The notes below the pieces were generated by a model. The model searched no databases. It saw only the letters and a list, made by a program, of their open reading frames with translations, and had not been told where the DNA came from. The position numbers and the translations under genes are program-made. Positions 1 through 4,844 of a DNA stretch of 6,207 bases are shown here, piece by piece; the stretch's first letter is position 1, and every line of letters starts with the position of its first letter. Where the stretch lies: contig JAZDLA010000040.1 of the NCBI GenBank assembly GCA_043802425.1, forward strand, positions 1 to 6,207, written 5' to 3'. This DNA is from JAGUYA01 sp043802425. Lineage in GTDB: Bacteria > Omnitrophota > Gorgyraeia > Gygaellales > Profunditerraquicolaceae.

Positions 1-454
1 TGCGCATTCGCGGGTGGCGCGCTCCAATATCTGGGGGCTGACTAAATTAGGCGCTCAGGTGACGGTGTGTGCCCCCGAAATGTTGACCCCGCCGGACATT
101 GGGCAAATGGGTGTAAAAATAACCCACGATATAGATGAGGCGTTGCATAATGCTGATGCGGTGAATGTGCTAAGGATGCAGTTTGAGCGCGATGAAGAGG
201 GAGTTTTCCCGCAACAATTAGAATACTTTCAGAATTTCGGTATTACCCAGGAGAGGCTCCGCAAGGCCAAGAAAAACATCATTGTGATGCATCCGGGGCC
301 CTTGAATCGCGGGATTGAAATCGCAAGCGACGTAGCCGATGGCGCAAATTCCGTCATCTTAGAGCAGGTCACTAACGGCATTGCGGTACGCATGGCAGTT
401 TTGTTTTTGGTAGCAGGAGCCAACGAGAATATTACCCATGAAGATACTCATTAA
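1..454 (+). CDS. pyrB: Aspartate carbamoyltransferase catalytic chain, 3' part
   Basis: This is the C-terminal part of the enzyme that condenses carbamoyl phosphate with L-aspartate to give carbamoyl aspartate, the second step of UMP synthesis in the cytoplasm. The 5' end lies outside the window and the first whole codon is at base 2. The visible piece opens with HSRVARSN, a conserved block at the start of the aspartate-binding domain. It then shows the R-Q-ER stretch (LRMQFERDE), an EYFQNFGIT segment, and HPGPLNRG, which matches the substrate-binding HPxP loop near the end of the family. The closing IASDVADGANSVILEQVTNGIAVRMAVL helix region is typical, so the 3' end looks complete. The reading frame runs 17 bases into pyrC, which implies translational coupling. 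No regulatory chain gene (pyrI) is visible downstream. The family assignment is secure; oligomeric type cannot be judged from this fragment. Confidence 0.95.
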   Translation, partial: AHSRVARSNIWGLTKLGAQVTVCAPEMLTPPDIGQMGVKITHDIDEALHNADAVNVLRMQFERDEEGVFPQQLEYFQNFGITQERLRKAKKNIIVMHPGPLNRGIEIASDVADGANSVILEQVTNGIAVRMAVLFLVAGANENITHEDTH

Positions 455-1727
455 AAACGGACGCGTCATTGATCCGGCAAATAAGCGGGATGAGGTTTGC
501 GATATCTTGGTAGAAAATGACAAGATTGCACAAGTCGCCAAGAATCTTAAGACACAGGCAGATGATACAATCGATGCTGCTGATAAAATCGTCATGCCGG
601 GCATTATAGATATACACGTGCATTTAAGAGAGCCGGGCAGAGAAGATAAAGAGACTGTTGCCACTGGCACCAGGGCAGCATTGAAGGGTGGAGTAACCAG
701 CGTCTTAGCTATGCCTAATACTCTACCGGCCATGGATAGCCTGGATAATATCAGGCTACTTAAGGGGGCCATTAAACAAAGTGCGCAGGCTAATGTTTTT
801 CTTGCCGGCGCAATCACTAAAGGGCGCCTCGGTAAAGAGGTGACTGATATTGCTAGTTTTAAAAAAGAAGGCGTAGTAGCTATTTCCGACGACGGCGCCT
901 CTGTAGATAGCGATGAACTGATGCGGGAGGCGTTGAGAAAGGCTAAAGAAGAAGGAATATTAGTCATCTGCCATTGCGAGGATAAATCGCTTTCTGGCAA
1001 TGGTGTGGTGAACCGGGGGATTATCTCTACGAGGATGGGCTTAAGGGGGATATCCCGGGAATCAGAATATAAAAGAGTGCAGAGAGATATAGAATTGGCA
1101 GAAAGAATTAAAGCCCCGCTACACATAGCGCATGTCAGTTGTCGGGAATCAGTGGAAATAATCGCCAAGGCTAAGAAAGAAGGCGTACAGGTTAGCGCAG
1201 AAGTTACGCCGCACCACTTTAGTTTAACCGAAGAGGCAGTGTTGGGCTTTGACGCGAACATGAAAATTAATCCTCCCTTAAGAAGCAGGGAGGATTTAGA
1301 GGCCCTAAGGCAGGGCTTAAAAAGCGGCGTAATAGATGTGATTGCCTCCGACCACGCCCCGCATACGGAAAACGAGAAAGAGATTGAGTTTGAGCGCGCA
1401 GCATTCGGCACCATTGGTTTAGAAACCGAATTGGCAGCGAGCATCGCAGAATTAATCAATACTGGTTTGTTGGGCTGGCTAGAGTTAGTCCGGAAGTTAT
1501 GTCTTAACCCGGCAAAAATTTTAGGCATCAATAAAGGCGCCTTAGGCGTAGGATGCGATGCGGATATTATTCTGGTTTCTCCCCGGAAGGAATGGATAGT
1601 TAAAAAAGAAGATTTTTTATCTAAATCTAAGAACTCCGCGTTTCTGGGTAAGAAATTAACCGGCGTGATCGAATATACCATCTGCCGCGGTAAGATTGTT
1701 TATAAAAATCCAGATTTAGGTTCATAA
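438..1727 (+). CDS. pyrC: Dihydroorotase, type I
   Basis: A 429-residue amidohydrolase that cyclises carbamoyl aspartate to dihydroorotate, the third step of pyrimidine synthesis. Its length and motifs fit the longer type I dihydroorotases found in many bacteria rather than the short E. coli type II form. Metal and substrate residues visible in order are His60 and His62 with Arg64 (DIHVHLREPGRED), the Asp151-Asp152 pair (ISDDGAS), His179 (ICHCED), His232 (IAHVSC), and Asp305 with His309 (SDHAPHT). The Asp pair sits where Aquifex-like type I enzymes use an aspartate instead of the carboxylated lysine. The N-terminal beta-sandwich strand (IKNGRVIDP) and the C-terminal GxGxDADIILV strand are both present, so the protein is full length. 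The ATG lies inside the pyrB reading frame. No well-spaced Shine-Dalgarno precedes it (an AGGAG at 415-419 is too far away), so initiation probably depends on coupling to pyrB translation. In Aquifex, DHO and ATC form a joint complex; the same is possible here but is inference. Confidence 0.96.
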   Translation: MKILIKNGRVIDPANKRDEVCDILVENDKIAQVAKNLKTQADDTIDAADKIVMPGIIDIHVHLREPGREDKETVATGTRAALKGGVTSVLAMPNTLPAMDSLDNIRLLKGAIKQSAQANVFLAGAITKGRLGKEVTDIASFKKEGVVAISDDGASVDSDELMREALRKAKEEGILVICHCEDKSLSGNGVVNRGIISTRMGLRGISRESEYKRVQRDIELAERIKAPLHIAHVSCRESVEIIAKAKKEGVQVSAEVTPHHFSLTEEAVLGFDANMKINPPLRSREDLEALRQGLKSGVIDVIASDHAPHTENEKEIEFERAAFGTIGLETELAASIAELINTGLLGWLELVRKLCLNPAKILGINKGALGVGCDADIILVSPRKEWIVKKEDFLSKSKNSAFLGKKLTGVIEYTICRGKIVYKNPDLGS

Positions 1728-1754
1728 ACCCAGCTTTTCCTAAGAAGAAATACA

Positions 1755-2993
1755 ATGGAATTCATAGCCGATTTTCACATCCACTCTAAATATAGCCGCG
1801 CCACTTCCCGGGATATGAACGTCGAACATATTGCAGAATGGGCGAAACTAAAAGGCATCACTTTAATGGGCACAGGCGACTTTACTCACCACCTGTGGTT
1901 AGAAGAATTAAAGAATAACCTAGAAGACTCAGCTAACGGACTTTTTAAATATCAGGGCGTCAATTTTATCTTGAGTGCGGAAATCAGCAGTATTTATTCT
2001 AAAAAGGGCAAGACTTATCGTATCCATAACGTAGTCTTAAGCCCATCCTTTAAAACTACGGATAAAATAAACGAGACGCTCGCCCGTTATGGTAACTTAG
2101 CCTCTGACGGCCGGCCGATACTGGGCATGGATGCCGAGGAGCTTGCGGGGATTGTTTTTGATATTGATGAAAACTGTATGGTAATACCCGGACATATCTG
2201 GACGCCCTGGTTTAGCCTATTTGGTTCTATGTCCGGCTTTGATAGAATCGAAGACTGTTTTGGCAAACAGACCCCTAAAATCTTTGCCCTAGAGACAGGT
2301 TTATCCAGCGACCCGGCGATGAACTGGCGCCTGAGCGCCCTGGATAGGTTCAGTTTAGTTTCTAACAGTGACTCGCATTCGCCGTCTAAGATAGGCCGCG
2401 AGGCCAATGTTTTTGACTGCGACTTAAATTATAAAACCATTAGGGAGGTACTAAAAACTAAAGACAAAAAGAGGTTTTTATACACCGTAGAATTCTTCCC
2501 CGAGGAAGGTAAATATCACTATGATGGTCACCGGCTTTGTAGTATCAGGCTTTCACCGGAACAAACTCGGGAGAATAAAGGTAGGTGTCCTAAGTGCGGC
2601 AAGGGTGTTACCGTAGGTGTAATGAACCGGGTAGAGCAGCTGGCGGATAGGCCGCAAGGATATATTCCATCAAACGGCATCCCCTTTAAAAACCTTATTT
2701 CTTTAGATGAGATTATTGCTGAGGCTAAGGGTATTGGTAAGGCCTCGCAAGGCGTAGAAAGGGAATACCATAACTGCATAGTTAAGCTGGGTAATGAATT
2801 TGAGATTTTGACTAAGGTATCTAAAGAAGGCTTATTAAAGAATTTAGCACCGAGGGTTGCAGAGGGTATCTTAAGGGTTAGAGAAGGTAAAGTTGATATC
2901 CAGGCAGGTTTCGACGGAGAATACGGCAAGATTTCTATTTTCTCGGGTGAAGATAAGAAAGGTGCCGCAGAACAACAATTAAACCTATTTTAA
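1755..2993 (+). CDS. Endonuclease Q-like PHP-domain DNA repair nuclease
   Basis: A 412-residue protein of the EndoQ (TIGR00375) family, sometimes misnamed UvrD helicase in annotations. Characterised EndoQ enzymes from Thermococcales and Bacillus nick DNA 5' of deaminated bases (uracil, hypoxanthine, xanthine) and abasic sites. The N-terminal PHP domain (about residues 1-215) shows the full set of likely metal ligands: His8 and His10 (DFHIHSKYS), Asp42 (GTGDF), Glu76 (SAEIS), His91 (HNVV), His147 (PGHIWTPW), and Asp206 with His208 (NSDSHSP). A zinc-finger-like region follows, with His255, His259, Cys262 and the Cys278-x2-Cys281 pair, then the NRVEQLADRP stretch typical of the family. The C-terminal domain ends in a low-complexity tail finishing QQLNLF. 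The start is ATG after a weak purine-rich AAGAAGAAA, 27 bases after the pyrC stop, so it is probably co-transcribed with pyrC. All catalytic residues seem present. EndoQ identity is strong by motif; activity is inferred. Confidence 0.88.
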   Translation: MEFIADFHIHSKYSRATSRDMNVEHIAEWAKLKGITLMGTGDFTHHLWLEELKNNLEDSANGLFKYQGVNFILSAEISSIYSKKGKTYRIHNVVLSPSFKTTDKINETLARYGNLASDGRPILGMDAEELAGIVFDIDENCMVIPGHIWTPWFSLFGSMSGFDRIEDCFGKQTPKIFALETGLSSDPAMNWRLSALDRFSLVSNSDSHSPSKIGREANVFDCDLNYKTIREVLKTKDKKRFLYTVEFFPEEGKYHYDGHRLCSIRLSPEQTRENKGRCPKCGKGVTVGVMNRVEQLADRPQGYIPSNGIPFKNLISLDEIIAEAKGIGKASQGVEREYHNCIVKLGNEFEILTKVSKEGLLKNLAPRVAEGILRVREGKVDIQAGFDGEYGKISIFSGEDKKGAAEQQLNLF

Positions 2994-2996
2994 TAC

Positions 2997-3068
2997 GCGC
3001 CTGTGGCCCAATGGATAGGGCACCAGCCTCCGGAGCTGGGTGTGACAGTTCGATTCTGTCCAGGCGCA
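2997..3068 (+). tRNA. tRNA-Arg (anticodon CCG)
   Basis: A complete cloverleaf can be drawn. The 7-bp acceptor stem GCGCCTG (2997-3003) pairs with CAGGCGC (3061-3067). The D stem GCCC (3006-3009) pairs with GGGC (3018-3021). The anticodon stem CCAGC (3023-3027) pairs with GCTGG (3035-3039) around the loop CTCCGGA. A 4-base variable loop is followed by the T stem GACAG/CTGTC (3044-3048 and 3056-3060) with loop TTCGATT. All stems are perfectly paired. The anticodon CCG at 3030-3032 reads the arginine codon CGG. The discriminator base is A3068 and the 3' CCA is not encoded, so it must be added by a nucleotidyltransferase. The gene starts three bases after the EndoQ stop codon, with no room for its own promoter between them. 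It is therefore probably released from a longer transcript or read from a promoter inside the upstream gene. Confidence 0.96.
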
Positions 3069-3071
3069 TAT

Positions 3072-3088
3072 TGACAATAAATATGTCA
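3072..3088 (+). repeat. Small inverted repeat after the tRNA
   Basis: TGACA (3072-3076) and TGTCA (3084-3088) form a perfect 5-bp stem around the A/T-only loop ATAAATA, three bases after the tRNA discriminator. There is no following T-run, so it is not a convincing intrinsic terminator. It could be a processing hairpin, an operator-like site, or chance. Confidence 0.35.
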
Positions 3089-3089
3089 G

Positions 3090-3269
3090 ATTTCAGCGGG
3101 TCTTGTCTTGTCAAATTTCTCACAGGGACGCTTGTTTTGCCCCAGCGTGGCAAAACTGCGCTCCCTTGCGGTGCCTCGCTCTGACCGATTTTGAGGGAGC
3201 AGGTCAACCCTGCCCGCTCGGCATCCTCAGAGGCCCTGTTCGAAACTTGCCAAGCCACCCGCTGGAAAT
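3090..3269. repeat. Palindromic interspersed element (MITE- or REP-like)
   Basis: The stretch between the tRNA and the next gene is noncoding and strongly structured. Its two ends are imperfect inverted copies: 3090-3127 begins ATTTCAGCGGGT and ends ACAGGG, while the reverse complement of 3234-3269 begins ATTTCCAGCGGGT and ends ACAGGG. About 30 of 36 aligned positions match, with two small gaps. Inside are a perfect 8-bp hairpin GTTTTGCC/GGCAAAAC (3134-3141 with 3149-3156), a 7-bp stem GCTCCCT/AGGGAGC (3160-3166 with 3194-3200) enclosing CGGT/ACCG (3169-3172 with 3184-3187), and an alternative stem GCAGG/CCTGC (3199-3203 with 3209-3213). It is visibly richer in G and C than the flanks. No target-site duplication is evident. 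Open frames across it on either strand look like chance translations. The shape suggests a non-autonomous dispersed element, but copy number cannot be seen from one window; a structured RNA is the alternative. Confidence 0.6.
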
Positions 3270-3281
3270 AACAAAGTTATT
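3267..3281 (+). repeat. AT-rich perfect inverted repeat upstream of the SLOG gene
   Basis: AATAAC (3267-3272) and GTTATT (3276-3281) are perfect inverted copies separated by AAA. The site straddles the right edge of the palindromic element and lies 17 bases before the ATG of the next gene. It could be an operator or a short hairpin masking the start region, but its short length means chance is also possible. Confidence 0.3.
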
Positions 3282-3297
3282 AACCGCCATAAATAAT

Positions 3298-3747
3298 ATG
3301 CGCAAGAAAGTCGTAGGGGTTATAGGTGGGCATAGCTGTAATAATGAAGTGGAGCAGTTAGCCCAAGATTTAGGCAAAAATCTGGCAAAAGTGGTTGATA
3401 TACTGGTTTGTGGGGGCTTAAGTGGAACAATGAAGGCGGTTTGTAGGGGTTTTAAGGCTATAGGTGGCCTAACTATAGGTATTATACCGAGTTACGACAA
3501 AAATGATGCCAATCCCTATGTAGATATTGTTATTCCTACAGGCTTAGGGTTGGCTAGAAATGTATTGGTGGTCAAAAGCGCTGATCTGGTAGTGGCACTT
3601 CCCGGGGAAGCAGGGACGCTTTCTGAGATTGCTTATTGTATACAGTTTGGTATACCGGTAATCAGTCTTAACTCTTGGGATATCAAAGGTGTCATAAAAT
3701 CTGAGAGCGTCAGCCAGGCGGTAGAGCAACTAAAAGCACTTTTATAA
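3298..3747 (+). CDS. LOG/SLOG-fold protein, TIGR00725-like
   Basis: A 149-residue Rossmann-like protein related to the TIGR00725 branch of the LOG ('possible lysine decarboxylase') superfamily. Some superfamily members are nucleoside 5'-monophosphate phosphoribohydrolases; the precise role of this branch is not established. Visible motifs are the N-terminal GVIGG (residues 7-11), CGGLSGTMKAVCRGF (38-52), GIIPSY (61-66), GLARN (84-88) and PGEAGTLSE (102-110), the last standing where LOG proteins have PGGxGTxxE. The second Gly of that motif is Glu104 here. There are no membrane segments or signal peptide. The ATG at 3298 is preferred over upstream starts because family similarity begins at MRKKVVGVIGG; the open frame upstream runs through the palindromic element and reads as nonsense. 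No clear Shine-Dalgarno precedes the ATG. The stop overlaps the carA ribosome-binding site, so it is very likely cotranscribed with carA and carB. A nucleotide-related role is suggested by context only. Confidence 0.85.
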   Translation: MRKKVVGVIGGHSCNNEVEQLAQDLGKNLAKVVDILVCGGLSGTMKAVCRGFKAIGGLTIGIIPSYDKNDANPYVDIVIPTGLGLARNVLVVKSADLVVALPGEAGTLSEIAYCIQFGIPVISLNSWDIKGVIKSESVSQAVEQLKALL

Positions 3748-3751
3748 GGAG
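3746..3751 (+). promoter_or_regulatory. Ribosome-binding site of carA
   Basis: AAGGAG overlaps the stop codon of the preceding gene and lies 10 bases upstream of the ATG at 3762. A GTG at 3753 in the same frame is only one base from this site, too close to be used, so the ATG at 3762 is the better start. Confidence 0.75.
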
Positions 3752-3761
3752 AGTGAAAATT

Positions 3762-4844
3762 ATGAAAGCAATTTTAATGTTGGAAGACGGCAAGAGTTTT
3801 CTGGGCGAGAGTTTAGGTGCAGAAGGAGAAAAGATTGGCGAGGTAATTTTTAATACCGCTGTAGTGGGCTACCAGGAGATGATTACTGATCCGGCGAACG
3901 CGGGCAAAATCTTGGCACTTACCTATCCTTTAATCGGTAATTACGGGATTGCCCCCAAGTTTAATGAATCAAAAGGAGTATGGCTGTCGGGTCTAGTGAT
4001 TAAAGAAAAAAGCCGTATCTATTCTAACTGGCAAGCCAAATCCAGCCTGGAAGATTTTGTAAAAAAGCAGAGACTATTAACTATGACCGGAGTAGATACG
4101 CGGACCCTAGCTGTGCACTTAAGGCAGAAAGGCGCGATGCTAGGGATAATCTCTAGCAAGTGCTTTACAGCAAAAGAGCTCCTAGCCAAGATAGAGGCTT
4201 TTCGCAAAAAGCCAGCACAAAGTTTATTACCTAAAATTTCTGTAAGTAAGCCTACGCGCATAGGAAAAGAAAAGGCAAAATATAAAGTAGCTGTTCTGGA
4301 CCTGGGTATGACCAATAGCATTATCAGGCAATTAGAAAGGCTGGGCCTATCCCTGATGCTTTTACCTTATAATACGCCGGCGTCTGTAATCTTGCGCGCC
4401 AAGCCCAAAGGGCTAATTATCTCTAATGGCCCGGAAGGGGACCCGGCATTGGAAGAGGTCGCTGATAACATAAAACCCCTGATTGGTAAGTTACCGATGT
4501 TGGGTATATCTACCGGGCAGCAAGTTCTGGCAGCGGCGTTGGGCGCGAAGATAGTTAAGTTAAAACTGGGCCATCGCGGCGTCAATTACCCCATGCACCA
4601 CCCCGCTTCTTATAAGGGAGATATTACGGCGCAGAACCACGGCTTTGCAGTAGACATCGATTCGCTCAATAAAATAAAGGAGATCAAAATTACCGGTTAT
4701 AATCTGAATGACCGTAGCGTTGAAGAGATAGAGAGCAAAAAATTAAAAATTATCGGCACACAGTATTACCCGGCTAGCCCCGGGTTTAATGAGACAAATA
4801 ATGTGTTTCATAGATTTATTAAGTTGTTAGAAAGGAGCAAATAA
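3762..4844 (+). CDS. carA: Carbamoyl-phosphate synthase small subunit with degenerate glutaminase site
   Basis: A 360-residue homologue of the subunit that normally hydrolyses glutamine and channels ammonia to CarB. The N-terminal small-chain domain is ordinary: FNTAVVGYQEMITDP (30-44), LTYPLIGNYG (53-62), GVDTRTLAVHLRQKGAM (110-126). The class I amidotransferase domain (about 174-355) keeps GHRGVNYP (270-277) and the glutamine-binding QNHGFAVD (291-298). The catalytic machinery is gone. The nucleophile motif GICLGHQ reads GISTGQQ, with Ser250 (codon TCT at 4509-4511) in place of Cys. The QYHPEASPG motif reads QYYPASPG, with Tyr336 in place of His and one residue missing where Glu should be. 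SNGPGDP carries an inserted Glu225. The frame is open throughout and length is normal, so this is not simple decay. By family knowledge it should lack glutaminase activity and may act as a structural or regulatory partner of an ammonia-using CarB, as in vertebrate CPS I, where the Cys is also Ser. Lies directly before carB, overlapping it by one base. Confidence 0.93.
   Translation: MKAILMLEDGKSFLGESLGAEGEKIGEVIFNTAVVGYQEMITDPANAGKILALTYPLIGNYGIAPKFNESKGVWLSGLVIKEKSRIYSNWQAKSSLEDFVKKQRLLTMTGVDTRTLAVHLRQKGAMLGIISSKCFTAKELLAKIEAFRKKPAQSLLPKISVSKPTRIGKEKAKYKVAVLDLGMTNSIIRQLERLGLSLMLLPYNTPASVILRAKPKGLIISNGPEGDPALEEVADNIKPLIGKLPMLGISTGQQVLAAALGAKIVKLKLGHRGVNYPMHHPASYKGDITAQNHGFAVDIDSLNKIKEIKITGYNLNDRSVEEIESKKLKIIGTQYYPASPGFNETNNVFHRFIKLLERSK
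4831..4837 (+). promoter_or_regulatory. Ribosome-binding site of carB
   Basis: AAAGGAG lies within the last codons of carA, 6 bases before the carB ATG at 4844. This is ideal spacing and, with the TAATG stop/start overlap, points to coupled translation that keeps CarA and CarB in equal amounts. Confidence 0.8.

Noticed and set aside
359..1681. Long open frame of 440 codons on the minus strand
   Set aside because: It lies opposite pyrC, has serine- and leucine-rich composition typical of an antisense shadow, shows no family motif, and pyrC is certain.
2808..2838. Possible promoter TTGACT...TATTAA inside endoQ driving the tRNA
   Set aside because: The spacer is 19 bases and the pair sits in coding sequence about 160 bases upstream; too weak to call.
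3071..3099. TTGACA at 3071 as a -35 promoter element after the tRNA
   Set aside because: No TATAAT-like hexamer lies at 16-18 bases; that position is GC-rich CAGCGG. The hexamer is also part of the TGACA/TGTCA inverted repeat.
2935..3258. Minus-strand open frame across the tRNA and the palindromic element
   Set aside because: Its sequence is the antisense reading of tRNA-Arg and the repeat, a known kind of false protein.
3103..3297. N-terminal extension of the SLOG protein starting at an upstream ATG
   Set aside because: The added residues come from the palindromic element, show no family similarity, and the conserved GVIGG region begins right after the ATG at 3298.
3753..3761. GTG at 3753 as the carA start
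   Set aside because: It is one base from the AAGGAG site, too close for initiation; the ATG at 3762 has workable spacing and fits the family N-terminus.
3762..4844. carA as a pseudogene
   Set aside because: The frame is intact, length is normal, the ribosome-binding site and carB coupling are preserved, and non-catalytic motifs remain conserved; this looks like functional change rather than decay.
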